A stretch of DNA of 56,799 bases from NCBI GenBank assembly GCA_016744615.1, contig JADGEA010000001.1, positions 1-56,799 of the forward strand, in the 5' to 3' direction. Origin of the DNA: Flavobacteriaceae bacterium (GTDB lineage Bacteria; Bacteroidota; Bacteroidia; Flavobacteriales; Flavobacteriaceae). The translations under genes were made by a program, and so were the position numbers. The number at the start of each line of letters is the position of its first letter. Position 1 is the first letter of the stretch. Positions 26,828 to 36,419 of the stretch are shown here, piece after piece. Below the pieces are notes generated by a model, which saw nothing but the letters and a program-made list of their open reading frames with translations, had not been told where the DNA came from and made no database searches.

Positions 26828-28447
26828 ATGAGATTAGTTATAAAATATTTTTTTATTGCATTTTTCTTGACATCTTGTGTTCAAGAAGAAAAAGAAGACA
26901 TGCCAGAGCTTCCTAATATTGTATTTATTATGGCCGATGATCATGCCTATCAAGCTCTAAGTGCTTATGGTCATTCTATTTCCAAATTGGCTCCAACACC
27001 AAATATTGACCGTATTGCGAATGAAGGAATGCGTTTCGATAACTCTTTTGTTACAAACTCACTTTGTGGACCTAGTAGAGCTACAATGCTAACGGGTAAG
27101 TTTGGACATATAAATGGTTTCTCTTATAACGGACAAACTTTTGATGATACTCAACCTACTTGGCCAAAAATATTAAAACATGCTGGCTATCAAACTGCCA
27201 TTGTAGGTAAATGGCATATAGGTCATACACCTGAGGGGATTGATTTTGATTATTGGAAAATATTAAATGATCAAGGAGAATATTATAATCCTGATTTTAT
27301 TACCAAAGACACTGTTGAAACAATTAAAGGTTATGCAACAGATTTAACAACTGATTATTCGATTGATTGGTTGGAGAAAAAAAGAGATAAAAGTAAGCCA
27401 TTTGCCTTGATGATACATCATAAAGCACCACATAGAAATCAAATGCCAGCATTAAGGCATACGCAAATGTATGAAAATACAAAATTTCCATTACCAGAAA
27501 CCTATTTTGATAATTATGAAGGAAGAAAAGCAGCTGAAGAACAGAAAATGAACATTTATAGAGATATGTATGAAGGTCATGATTTAAAAATGACAATAGC
27601 TGTTGGTTCTGATAGTTTGCGATACGATCGATGGCCAAATCATTTTCAAAGAATGACTAATGAACAAAGAACAGTTTGGAACAATGCGTATAGAAAAAGA
27701 AATGATGAAATGAATGCTTCAAATTTTACAGATGAAGAAATGGCATTGTGGAAATATCAAAGATATGTACAGGATTATTGTGCCACAATTGCATCTGTTG
27801 ATGAGGGTGTAGGTCGCGTATTAGATTATTTAGAAGAAAATAATTTAATCGAGAATACTATTATTGTATATACTTCTGATCAAGGATTCTTTGTTGGTGA
27901 GCATGGCTGGTTTGATAAACGTTTTATGTATGAAGAATCCTTAAGAACTCCCCTGTTAATTCAATTTAAAGGAAAAATAAAGCCAAACAGTACTTCAGAG
28001 AAAATGGTTCAAAATATTGACTTAGCACCTACTTTTTTAGATATGATTGGACTTGAGGTTCCTAAAGATATCCAGGGAGAATCGTTAAAACAAATTTTAA
28101 ATGGAAAAGAAGTAGAAAATTGGAGAACATCTATTTACTACCATTATTATGAATTCCCAGGATTTCATTCAGTAAAAAGGCACTACGGAGTTAGAGATGA
28201 ACGTTATAAATTGATGCATTTTTATAATAATATTGATGAATGGGAATTTTATGACTTACAAAATGATAAACATGAAACTAACAATTTAATCAATAATCCT
28301 AAATATAAAACTGAGATTAGTAGAATGAAAAAAGAACTTGTCCGTTTGATGGAATTCTATGATGAGCCACCAATTTCAGAATGGAAAGATGAAAAGTTAG
28401 TAAAAGGTCGTAAAGTACCTAATATGATTTCAGAAAAAACACATTAG
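26828..28447 (+). CDS. S1-family sulfatase, lipoprotein
   Basis: A 539-residue type I sulfatase. The signal peptide ends in a lipobox (LTSC, Cys17), so it should be anchored in a membrane and possibly surface exposed. The metal-binding ADD is at 36-38, and the sulfatase signature CGPSRATMLTG starts at Cys80, the residue converted to formylglycine. GKWHIG near 133 supplies the conserved Lys and His, and YTSDQGFFVGEHGWFDKR near 350 is the second metal region. It closely resembles the sulfatases at 40093 and 46472 (DDHAY/DDHAN type). It is expected to remove sulfate esters from a glycan; the position attacked is unknown. First gene of the unit under operator copy 1, 42 bp before the esterase. 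Confidence 0.9.
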   Translation: MRLVIKYFFIAFFLTSCVQEEKEDMPELPNIVFIMADDHAYQALSAYGHSISKLAPTPNIDRIANEGMRFDNSFVTNSLCGPSRATMLTGKFGHINGFSYNGQTFDDTQPTWPKILKHAGYQTAIVGKWHIGHTPEGIDFDYWKILNDQGEYYNPDFITKDTVETIKGYATDLTTDYSIDWLEKKRDKSKPFALMIHHKAPHRNQMPALRHTQMYENTKFPLPETYFDNYEGRKAAEEQKMNIYRDMYEGHDLKMTIAVGSDSLRYDRWPNHFQRMTNEQRTVWNNAYRKRNDEMNASNFTDEEMALWKYQRYVQDYCATIASVDEGVGRVLDYLEENNLIENTIIVYTSDQGFFVGEHGWFDKRFMYEESLRTPLLIQFKGKIKPNSTSEKMVQNIDLAPTFLDMIGLEVPKDIQGESLKQILNGKEVENWRTSIYYHYYEFPGFHSVKRHYGVRDERYKLMHFYNNIDEWEFYDLQNDKHETNNLINNPKYKTEISRMKKELVRLMEFYDEPPISEWKDEKLVKGRKVPNMISEKTH

Positions 28448-28489
28448 TTACAAAACAGTAAATTAAAAATTCCGCTTTTAAACATTTTT

Positions 28490-30181
28490 ATGAAAAGACA
28501 ATTCTTAATTTTAATCATTTCTTTTATAACAATTGTAAATTTTGCTCAAACTAAATTACCAACTTTTTTTGGGGATAATATGGTTTTACAACAGAATACT
28601 AAAGTTACAATATGGGGAAATGATATACCTAACAAACAAATTACTGTCATTGCTAGTTGGGGTAAGGAAGCATCCGTAAAAACAGATAAAAATGGTAAAT
28701 GGAGATTATATATTCAAACAGTAAAAGCTGGTGGCCCATATCATATTACTGTTGAAGGAAGTCATAAAATAACCTATAAAAATATACTTTTAGGTGAAGT
28801 ATGGTTGTGTTTAGGACAATCTAATATGGGTTGGACTTTAGAAAATACAATTCATGGTACTGAAGATATCTCAAATGCAAGAAACCCTAATCTAAGAATT
28901 TATCAATCAGCTCGTCAAAGTTGGTACGAACCTAAAACGGATTGCCCAACAGGTAAGTGGAATGAAGCTACGCCATACACTGCAAGTCAAACTTCCGCTG
29001 TATCTTATTATTTTGCAGAAAAACTTCAAAAGGAGCTTAAAATTCCTGTTGGTATAATTGTTCAAGCCTATGCTGGAACTCCAATTGAGGCATGGATGCC
29101 TTGGAACATTCAAAAAAATAATAAGCGTAGTAACTTACTTAAAAAACAATTAGATGCAACTACAGTAAAACAAAAAGAAAAACTGGGTTATACTGAAGAA
29201 ATAGCATTAGTAAAATATAATAAGGAATTGGAACTATACTCTAAACAAATGGCTGCTAACGATACTATGAAAAATAGTAGCAGAAGCAGAAAGCCACCAA
29301 TTATTACAAAACCAGCTAATTTAAGTTATCAATACCCTTCAAATATTTATAATGCAATGGTGCATCCTGCATTAGGTTTTGGTATAAAGGGTGTAATATG
29401 GTATCAAGGAGAACGCAACTCTAAATCTGTGCAACAAGCCTTAGATTTTAAAGGTCAGTTAAAACTATTAATTGAATTTTATAGAAGTGAATGGAATAAA
29501 ATGTCTAACGGAAATGTAATTGATGATTTTTATTTTTCTATGACACAATTACCTAGTTGGAACGCTGCTCAATCAAAACCAGTTGAAGATGTAGAAGCTC
29601 CATGGGCTGTTTCTCGAAATATGATGTTCGAAATTGTTTCTGAAGTATCAAACACAGCAATTGCAGTAAGTATAGATACAGGAGATCCTGTTCTTTTGCA
29701 TCCAAAAAACAAGAAACCAATTGGCTACAGGCATGCATTTAATGTATTACACGATGTTTATAATAAAAAATTTGTTGCTCATGGACCTTTTTATGATTCA
29801 CAAAAAATAGATGGAAATAAAATAACACTTTCATTCAATGGTGTTGGTAATGGACTAATGGCTGCTAAAAAAGGCAATTTAGATTCTTTTGCTATAGCTG
29901 GCACAGACCAAAAATGGTATTGGGCTGATGCTAAAATTGTTAAAAAAACAGTTATTGTTTCTTCTAAAGATGTGTCTTTTCCAGTTGCTGTTCGCTATGC
30001 TTGGGCAATGAACCCTTCTGAACGTAATTTATTGTATAATAATGAAGGATTACCTGCTTCACCATTTAGAACAGATTCTTGGAAATTGTTTAAAGAAAGT
30101 TCAAAAGAAGTACAAGTCTTTAAACCAAAAAAAGAAAAAGGGTATAAAGCAAAAGATTGGGATAGACCCAAAATGCAATAA
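28490..30181 (+). CDS. SASA-type (sialate O-acetylesterase-like) carbohydrate esterase
   Basis: A 563-residue SGNH-fold esterase with signal peptide (MKRQFLILIISFITIVNFAQ). An N-terminal beta domain precedes the nucleophile block LGQSNMGW near 110, where Ser is catalytic. GVIWYQGERN near 300 and a DTGDPVLLHPKNKKPIGYRH block near 400 supply the DxxH-like end. Two positions differ from the common pattern: GQSNMEW has Gly for Glu, and YQGESN has Arg for Ser. The residues needed for catalysis appear to be kept, but specificity may differ. It probably removes acetyl groups from the target glycan. The downstream sulfatase starts after 26 bp. Confidence 0.8.
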   Translation: MKRQFLILIISFITIVNFAQTKLPTFFGDNMVLQQNTKVTIWGNDIPNKQITVIASWGKEASVKTDKNGKWRLYIQTVKAGGPYHITVEGSHKITYKNILLGEVWLCLGQSNMGWTLENTIHGTEDISNARNPNLRIYQSARQSWYEPKTDCPTGKWNEATPYTASQTSAVSYYFAEKLQKELKIPVGIIVQAYAGTPIEAWMPWNIQKNNKRSNLLKKQLDATTVKQKEKLGYTEEIALVKYNKELELYSKQMAANDTMKNSSRSRKPPIITKPANLSYQYPSNIYNAMVHPALGFGIKGVIWYQGERNSKSVQQALDFKGQLKLLIEFYRSEWNKMSNGNVIDDFYFSMTQLPSWNAAQSKPVEDVEAPWAVSRNMMFEIVSEVSNTAIAVSIDTGDPVLLHPKNKKPIGYRHAFNVLHDVYNKKFVAHGPFYDSQKIDGNKITLSFNGVGNGLMAAKKGNLDSFAIAGTDQKWYWADAKIVKKTVIVSSKDVSFPVAVRYAWAMNPSERNLLYNNEGLPASPFRTDSWKLFKESSKEVQVFKPKKEKGYKAKDWDRPKMQ

Positions 30182-30207
30182 TTAGAACATTCAAAATATT
30201 TTTTCAA

Positions 30208-31548
30208 ATGAAAATTAATTTAACACTTATAATAGTTGTTTTAAATATTGTTTTTGGTTTTGCTCAAAAAAAACCAAATATAATTTTAATTCTTGCAGAT
30301 GATTTAGGTTATGCAGATGTTGGTTACCATGGAGGAAAAGAGATTCCTACTCCCAATATTGATAGTTACGCACAGTATGGTGTTCAATTTTCGGCAGGAT
30401 ATGCAATGGCACCAGTATGTGGCCCATCACGAGCTGGATTATTAACAGGAAGATATCAAAATAGATTTGGTTTTGAAGACAACCCCGGAGGACCGTTTAG
30501 ACAAAATAAAAATGTGATACCGGGAATTCCGCTAACCGAAGTAACTTTAGGTGAACAATTAAAACAATTGGGTTATGCAACTGCTTGGATAGGGAAAGAT
30601 CATCAAATAGCAGATGATTCACTAAATCCTGTTAACAGAGGTTTTGATGAATTTTTTGGGTTTGTCAATGGTGCAAGCAGATACTTTATTGGTGACAATA
30701 AAAAAGGAAAGCTTCTAAGAGGACTAAATCCTGTTAAAGAAGAAAAAGAGTATTTAACGGATGCATTTGGTAGAGAAGCTGTGAAATTTATTAAAAAAAA
30801 TAAAGATAACCCATTTTTTTTGTACTTGCCCTTTAATGCTGTTCATGGACCTTTACAAGCAAAACCAGAAGACAAAGAGAAATTCTCAAATATAGAAAAC
30901 GAAAAAAGGAGGACTTTAGCTGCTATGATTTATTCTATGGATCAAAATATAGGAAAAATCAATCAAACACTAAAAGATTTGAATCTTGAAGGCAACACAT
31001 TAATCATTTTTTATAGTGACAATGGTGGGAAAATTAATGGTAATCATTCTTATAATATGCCTTTAAAAGGGGAAAAAGGAATGGTTTTAGATGGTGGTAT
31101 TAGAGTTCCTTTCGTCATTCAGTGGAAAGGTCACATCCAAGAAGGTGAAAAAATAGATTTTCCAATAGCCGCAATTGATATATATCCAACAATTTTAGGA
31201 GCTATTGAGGGAGAAGAGATGGTTAAAAATACTTTAGATGGAATTGATCTTATGCCATATCTAAAAAACATCAAATTAAAATCAAACAATAGATATATTT
31301 ATTGGAGGTTTTTATACCAATGGGCTATTAGAGATAATAATTGGAAACTTCTTAAATTAAAAGGCTCCGAAAAATTAGAATTATATCATATATCTAAAGA
31401 TATTTCTGAAAGCAAAAATGTAATCGAACAATTTCCTGAAATCGCTAAAAATCTTAAAGTAGAATATGATTTATGGTCAAAGAATATGATACAACCTCAG
31501 TGGAGTTGGCAGAAGAGTTTTGGTGGACCTATAAATATAAGAGATTAA
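30208..31548 (+). CDS. S1-family sulfatase (arylsulfatase-like)
   Basis: A 446-residue sulfatase with a type I signal peptide (MKINLTLIIVVLNIVFGFAQ) and so probably periplasmic. LADDLGYADVGYHG is at 29-42 and the signature CGPSRAGLLTG begins at Cys71. The usual GKWHLG is GKDHQI, which keeps Lys and His but loses Trp. YSDNGGK near 270 and KGEKGMVLDGGIRVPF near 290 complete the site. It resembles the sulfatase at 41706 more than the DDHAY group. Last gene of the first unit; the SusC promoter follows. Confidence 0.88.
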   Translation: MKINLTLIIVVLNIVFGFAQKKPNIILILADDLGYADVGYHGGKEIPTPNIDSYAQYGVQFSAGYAMAPVCGPSRAGLLTGRYQNRFGFEDNPGGPFRQNKNVIPGIPLTEVTLGEQLKQLGYATAWIGKDHQIADDSLNPVNRGFDEFFGFVNGASRYFIGDNKKGKLLRGLNPVKEEKEYLTDAFGREAVKFIKKNKDNPFFLYLPFNAVHGPLQAKPEDKEKFSNIENEKRRTLAAMIYSMDQNIGKINQTLKDLNLEGNTLIIFYSDNGGKINGNHSYNMPLKGEKGMVLDGGIRVPFVIQWKGHIQEGEKIDFPIAAIDIYPTILGAIEGEEMVKNTLDGIDLMPYLKNIKLKSNNRYIYWRFLYQWAIRDNNWKLLKLKGSEKLELYHISKDISESKNVIEQFPEIAKNLKVEYDLWSKNMIQPQWSWQKSFGGPINIRD

Positions 31549-31589
31549 GGAAAAATCTTATAAAGACACCATTTTATAATACGCCATTA

Positions 31590-31597
31590 TTACGTCA
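31590..31597 (-). promoter_or_regulatory. Partial operator core, reverse orientation
   Basis: On the minus strand TGACGTAA matches the core of the shared box (TGACGTAT) in 7 of 8 bases. It lies 81 bp upstream of box copy 2 and might be an auxiliary site; chance is also possible. Confidence 0.25.
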
Positions 31598-31670
31598 GTT
31601 AATATTTAAAGTAGCTATAATAACTATAAATTAGGCATTTATGCTTACTACAATTACTTCTATCTGTATT

Positions 31671-31694
31671 TTTTTGAATGACGTATTTAAAACG
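31671..31694 (+). promoter_or_regulatory. Shared PUL operator box, copy 2
   Basis: 22 of 24 bases match the box at 26741-26764, and ACCTA three bases further on also matches. It starts 58 bp before TACCTTTA, as in copy 1. It lies 85 bp upstream of the susC start codon, within the long gap after the preceding sulfatase. Confidence 0.6.
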
Positions 31695-31728
31695 TGTACC
31701 TATTTTAATAACTACATTAAATACATTA

Positions 31729-31736
31729 TACCTTTA
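31729..31736 (+). promoter_or_regulatory. -7-like box of susC
   Basis: TACCTTTA departs from TAnnTTTG only at the last base, the same deviation as in the first sulfatase promoter. Confidence 0.45.
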
Positions 31737-31778
31737 CAATTAAATTATCAAAAAAAGTTAAATCTAACACAGTTAACA

Positions 31779-34763
31779 ATGAAAACAAAAATTATTTATT
31801 TATTTTTATTCATCCCAATGGCTTTTTTCGCACAACAAAAAGATGTAGCTGGGGTGGTAAAATCAGAAAGTGGGGAACTGATTCCATCTGCAAGTGTAGT
31901 TGTAAAAAACAGCACGCGAGGAGTAATTACCGATTTTGATGGGAATTACAGTATTAAAGCATCAAAAGAGGACATATTGGTATTTCAATATGTTGGTATG
32001 GTAACTCAGGAGATTACTGTTGGTGATTCAAATACCATAAACGTAATATTTGAAGAATCAAGTGAAAATCTCGAAGAGATAGTCATTGTCGGTTATGGCA
32101 AGCAAAGAAAAAGTGACATAACAGGTGCAATTACTTCTGTTAATTCTGATGAAATAGCCAAGACTCCTCTTTTAGGAGTAGCAGATGCATTAAGTGGTAA
32201 AGCAGCAGGGCTCCAGGTTATTAGTAATAATGGAAGTCCGGGATCTTCACCAACAATCCGTATTAGAGGAGTAGGAACTCTTAACAATTCATCTCCAATA
32301 TTTGTGGTGGATGGTCTTATTCTAGATGATATTTCTTTTTTAAGTAATAGTGATATTGAATCAATGCAAGTATTAAAAGATGCATCTGCAACAGCAATTT
32401 ATGGATCACGTGGAGCTAATGGTGTGATTTTGGTAACTACAAAAAAAGGTAAATTAGGAAAAACTCAAATTGATTTCCGTATATCTACAGGGATTTCACA
32501 TGTTGAAAATACAATTGATATGGTAAATGCTAAAGAATATGGAGTTTTACGTAATCTAGCTGCAGCAAATGCTGGAGAAACAGATATTCCTTACCTAGAT
32601 CCTGAATCCTTAGGAGTAGGAGTTGATTGGTGGAATGAATTATATAATACAGCTTATTCACAAGATTACTCACTTTCAATGAGTGGGAAATCTGAAAAGA
32701 TGAGTTATTATCTAAGTGCCGGATATTTAGATCAAGAAGGAATTATTGAAAAAACGGACTACCAACGTATTAATTTACGACTAAATAATGAATATAATTT
32801 AACAAAGCATATTAAAGTTGGTCACAATATAAGTTATATTAGGTCTCATAAATTAAATGGTCCTGATGCTACCCAAGCTGCTTATAGAACTCCCGCAGTT
32901 TTTGAACCATATGATTCAGATGGAAATCTACAAGGATCAGAAGATTTTTCAAATCCATTAGTTGGTACTTTTTATAATAATGCTGAAACAGAATTAGATC
33001 AACTTATTGGAAATATTTATGGGGAATTATCAATAGGTGATTTTACCTTTCGCTCAACATATGGATTTGAAAATAGTAATCGTTTTGCTCGATCATATTC
33101 TCCTGAATACTACATATCTGATACACAATTTAGAGATCTTTCCAATTTGAATAAAACCTATAATAAGTTTAAAAGTTATATTTGGGATAATATTTTAACT
33201 TACACGAAAGTATTAGATGACCACAGTATAAATATAATGGCAGGAATTTCTGCGCAAGACACATATTCTGAAAGATTAAAAGGTTCTTCAACTGATATTC
33301 CAGACAATGAAGATTTATGGTATTTAGATGCAACATTTGATCCACTAAGCAGAGTGTCAGAAAATAGCGCCAGTTCATGGTCTTATTTATCGTATTTATT
33401 TAGAGCTAATTATTCATTCAAAAACAGATATTTGTTTACAGGAACTTATCGTATTGATGGTTCTTCAAAATTCAATAAAGAAAACCGCTATGCTCATTTT
33501 CCATCATTAGCATTTGGTTGGAGAATAAGCGAAGAATCCTTTATGGAAAATGTTGATCCCATAAATAATTTGAAATTTAGGGCAAGTTGGGGAAAAATTG
33601 GAAATGATAAAGTTGGAGCATATGCTTCTAAACAATTCCTTTCAACTACGGAGAACATTGGTGGAAATCAATCAGGAATAGTGGCTATTTTAGGCCCTAA
33701 TGAATTACCTAGTCAAGGTGCAACAGCGACTAGATTAGTAGATCCAAATATCAAATGGGAAACAACCACTCAAATTGATGTAGGAATTGAATTGGGAATG
33801 TTTGATAATAGATTCACTACAGAAATTGATTATTATAATCGTACTACAGATGATATTCTAATTCCTATTCCTATTCCTTCATATTTTGGAATTAGAGAAG
33901 ACCCAACTGTAAATGCAGCATCTGTAAGAAATTCAGGTATGGAGTTTGTCTTCAGTTGGAATGATAATGTGGGTGATTTTAATTACAGTATATCTACAAA
34001 CTTATCTACACTTAAAAATGAGGTGTTAGAATTATCGGATAGAAGAAGTTACTTATCAGGATCTTATGATTCTCAGGTATTGACAAGAACTGAAAAAGGA
34101 GGTACTGTAGGAGCATTCTGGGGATATAAAACTGCAGGAGTTTTTCAAAATCAAGAACAAATTGATAATAATCCAAATTCAGGGATCGAAAAACCAGGAG
34201 ATTTAATATACTCTGACGTAAATGGAGATGGTGTAATCACTGAAGATGATATGACCTATATTGGAACACCAATACCAGATTTATTGTTTGGTTTAAATCT
34301 ATCTATGGATTATAAAAACTTTGATTTTTCAATGGATATTAATGGTGTTCAGGGTAATGATATTATAAATCTTAAAGCTAAAAAAAGATGGAGTTCAACT
34401 TATAATTTTGAACAAAAATTTGTAAATAGCTGGAATGGAGAAGGATCTACCAATACGCATCCACGAGTAAACAATGCCGATGTACATAACGAACTTCCCA
34501 ATGATTATTGGCTAGAAGATGGTTCATATTTAAGAATCAGAAATGTTCAGTTAGGATATAATTTGCCCAAAAGAATATCTGATAAAATTAAATCATCAAA
34601 TATTAGAATTTATACCAATGTAACGAATTTGATTACGTATACAAATTATTCAGGTTTTACACCTGATGTAACAAAGAGTAGTAATGTATTGGTTGCTGGA
34701 ATAGATTCTGGAATTTATCCATTGGCAACAACATATAGTTTTGGATTAAATGTATCATTTTAA
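31779..34763 (+). CDS. susC: SusC/RagA-type TonB-dependent glycan importer
   Basis: From the ATG at 31779, which begins a signal peptide (MKTKIIYLFLFIPMAFFAQQ), the protein has 994 residues; a longer frame to 31641 runs back through the operator and is rejected. A CarboxypepD_reg-like domain (about 22-100, VVVKNSTRGVITDFDGNYSI) is followed by IVIVGYGKQRKSDITGAI and the plug (GVGTLNNSSPIFVVDGL, SATAIYGSRGANGVILVTTKKG), then a 22-strand barrel region ending in an aromatic-rich strand (SFGLNVSF). It imports oligosaccharides across the outer membrane with TonB energy, paired with the SusD lid encoded 12 bp downstream. Confidence 0.95.
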   Translation: MKTKIIYLFLFIPMAFFAQQKDVAGVVKSESGELIPSASVVVKNSTRGVITDFDGNYSIKASKEDILVFQYVGMVTQEITVGDSNTINVIFEESSENLEEIVIVGYGKQRKSDITGAITSVNSDEIAKTPLLGVADALSGKAAGLQVISNNGSPGSSPTIRIRGVGTLNNSSPIFVVDGLILDDISFLSNSDIESMQVLKDASATAIYGSRGANGVILVTTKKGKLGKTQIDFRISTGISHVENTIDMVNAKEYGVLRNLAAANAGETDIPYLDPESLGVGVDWWNELYNTAYSQDYSLSMSGKSEKMSYYLSAGYLDQEGIIEKTDYQRINLRLNNEYNLTKHIKVGHNISYIRSHKLNGPDATQAAYRTPAVFEPYDSDGNLQGSEDFSNPLVGTFYNNAETELDQLIGNIYGELSIGDFTFRSTYGFENSNRFARSYSPEYYISDTQFRDLSNLNKTYNKFKSYIWDNILTYTKVLDDHSINIMAGISAQDTYSERLKGSSTDIPDNEDLWYLDATFDPLSRVSENSASSWSYLSYLFRANYSFKNRYLFTGTYRIDGSSKFNKENRYAHFPSLAFGWRISEESFMENVDPINNLKFRASWGKIGNDKVGAYASKQFLSTTENIGGNQSGIVAILGPNELPSQGATATRLVDPNIKWETTTQIDVGIELGMFDNRFTTEIDYYNRTTDDILIPIPIPSYFGIREDPTVNAASVRNSGMEFVFSWNDNVGDFNYSISTNLSTLKNEVLELSDRRSYLSGSYDSQVLTRTEKGGTVGAFWGYKTAGVFQNQEQIDNNPNSGIEKPGDLIYSDVNGDGVITEDDMTYIGTPIPDLLFGLNLSMDYKNFDFSMDINGVQGNDIINLKAKKRWSSTYNFEQKFVNSWNGEGSTNTHPRVNNADVHNELPNDYWLEDGSYLRIRNVQLGYNLPKRISDKIKSSNIRIYTNVTNLITYTNYSGFTPDVTKSSNVLVAGIDSGIYPLATTYSFGLNVSF

Positions 34764-34775
34764 AAAAATAAGAAA

Positions 34776-36281
34776 ATGAAAAATAAAATTTCACTTAGTT
34801 TACTTTTAATAGTTTCAGTTCTATGGATGAGCTGCAACGAAGATTATTTAGAAAAGTCTCCCTTAGGGCAATATGCTACAGATAACTTTTTTACCACAGC
34901 AAAAGGAGCAGAAGCAGGTTTAAACGGAGCTTATAGTTATTTACGTCATTGGGATATAGTTGTTTGGCCTTATGTAATGATGGGTGATATATCTTCAGAT
35001 GACACTTATCATGGAAATAAAAATAACAAACCAGGTGTAGAAATGAATAATTTCACTTTTACTCCTTCAAGTTTCGGAGGAGCTGTTTGTGATAATTGGT
35101 ATACTGGGAACTTTGTATTGATTGCTCGTTCAAATTTAGTTATTAATAGTGAACCCTATTTTGAATTTGATGATTCTTTGCAAAAACGAATTCTTGCAGA
35201 AGCGAGGTTTATTAGAGGATTTGCTTATTTTAATTTAGTGAAAGCCTTTGGTGGAGTTCCAAAAATAACAGATGAAATTCCTGAATTAGGGGGAGATTTT
35301 ATTCCACGTGCTACTGAAGAAGAGATTTGGCAAGTAGTAGAAGATGATTTAACATTTGCTTTTGAAAACCTACCTGAAAAATCAGAATTCGCTTCAGAGC
35401 AATTAGGAAGAGTTACAAAAGGAGCAGCCTCTTCAATGCTTGCAAGAGCCTATTTGTTTAGAAATGATTTTGCAAATGTTGAAAAATATGCAATGGAAGT
35501 TATCAATAGAGGAGAGTATTCATTAGATCCAGATTACGAAGGCATATTTAAATTGAGTGGAGAAAATGGCTCAGGATCGGTTTTTGAAATTCAGGCAACA
35601 CATTCTGATACAGGAACCAAAATGGGGATAGATAAGTATAGTACTATGCAGGGATCTAGAACTTTAGGATGGGGAATCAATTCTGCTACGCCTGATCTTG
35701 AAGCTGCCTATGAAATAGATGATCCTCGAAAACATGCCACAATTGCCTATTCTGGTGATACATTATATGATGGGCAAACAGTAGTTATTAGAAATTCACC
35801 AAATCACGGTACAAATTGGAATAAAAAAGCATTATTACCAAAATATGCTTTTGATCCATCAATTTCTATTGGTGGTGGTGGTGGTGGTGCCAATAATCCT
35901 GTAAATGTCAGAATTATTCGATACGCTGATGTTCTATTAATGGCAGCAGAAGCACTAAATGAAAACGGTAAATCTGGTGAAGCATTGATTTATTTAAATG
36001 AAGTAAGGAACAGAGCCAGAGGAGGAAACTCAGCTATCTTACCCGATGTTACCACAGTGAATAAAGAAGACTTAAAAATGGCTATTTGGAACGAAAGAAG
36101 AGTTGAACTTGGCTTTGAACAAGGAAGATATTGGGATATTCTAAGACAAGGCAGAGCAGCAGAACTATTACATGCTCAAGGAATAACTGATTATGATGCT
36201 ATAAAACATAAGTATTTTCCAATTCCACAAACTGAAATTGATAATACCGAAGGAGTTATCATTCAAAATCCTGGTTATTAA
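34776..36281 (+). CDS. susD: SusD/RagB-type surface glycan-binding lipoprotein
   Basis: A 501-residue lipoprotein with Cys20 in the lipobox WMSC. It has the SusD N-terminal pattern (NEDYLEKSPLGQYATDNFF), TPR-like helices (AEARFIRGFAYFNLVKAFGG near 142) and the C-terminal NERRVELGFEQGRYWDILR block. It covers the SusC barrel and captures glycan at the cell surface. A run of six glycines coded by GGT repeats (35871-35889) lies in a loop near residue 368. A strong hairpin follows the stop codon. Confidence 0.95.
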   Translation: MKNKISLSLLLIVSVLWMSCNEDYLEKSPLGQYATDNFFTTAKGAEAGLNGAYSYLRHWDIVVWPYVMMGDISSDDTYHGNKNNKPGVEMNNFTFTPSSFGGAVCDNWYTGNFVLIARSNLVINSEPYFEFDDSLQKRILAEARFIRGFAYFNLVKAFGGVPKITDEIPELGGDFIPRATEEEIWQVVEDDLTFAFENLPEKSEFASEQLGRVTKGAASSMLARAYLFRNDFANVEKYAMEVINRGEYSLDPDYEGIFKLSGENGSGSVFEIQATHSDTGTKMGIDKYSTMQGSRTLGWGINSATPDLEAAYEIDDPRKHATIAYSGDTLYDGQTVVIRNSPNHGTNWNKKALLPKYAFDPSISIGGGGGGANNPVNVRIIRYADVLLMAAEALNENGKSGEALIYLNEVRNRARGGNSAILPDVTTVNKEDLKMAIWNERRVELGFEQGRYWDILRQGRAAELLHAQGITDYDAIKHKYFPIPQTEIDNTEGVIIQNPGY

Positions 36282-36306
36282 GTTAATAAATATTTGAGTT
36301 ATTTAA

Positions 36307-36341
36307 TTAATCCTTTCTTCATTTATTGTTGAAAGGATTAA
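36307..36341 (+). promoter_or_regulatory. Strong hairpin after susD
   Basis: TTAATCCTTTC and GAAAGGATTAA form a perfect 11-bp stem around a 13-nt loop. No T-run follows, so it is more likely a leaky terminator or an mRNA-stabilising 3' end. Such an element could set the high susCD to low enzyme ratio. Confidence 0.6.
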
Positions 36342-36419
36342 TGCTTGACAAAAGCAATACTCAAATAGATCAGTCATTTATTCCAAAGTAGTTAAAAACT
36401 CATTAAAGATACATTCCTT

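Noticed and set aside
31641-31778. A longer SusC start at 31641
   Set aside because: The extension runs through the operator and -7 box and hides the signal peptide; ATG 31779 begins a proper signal sequence.
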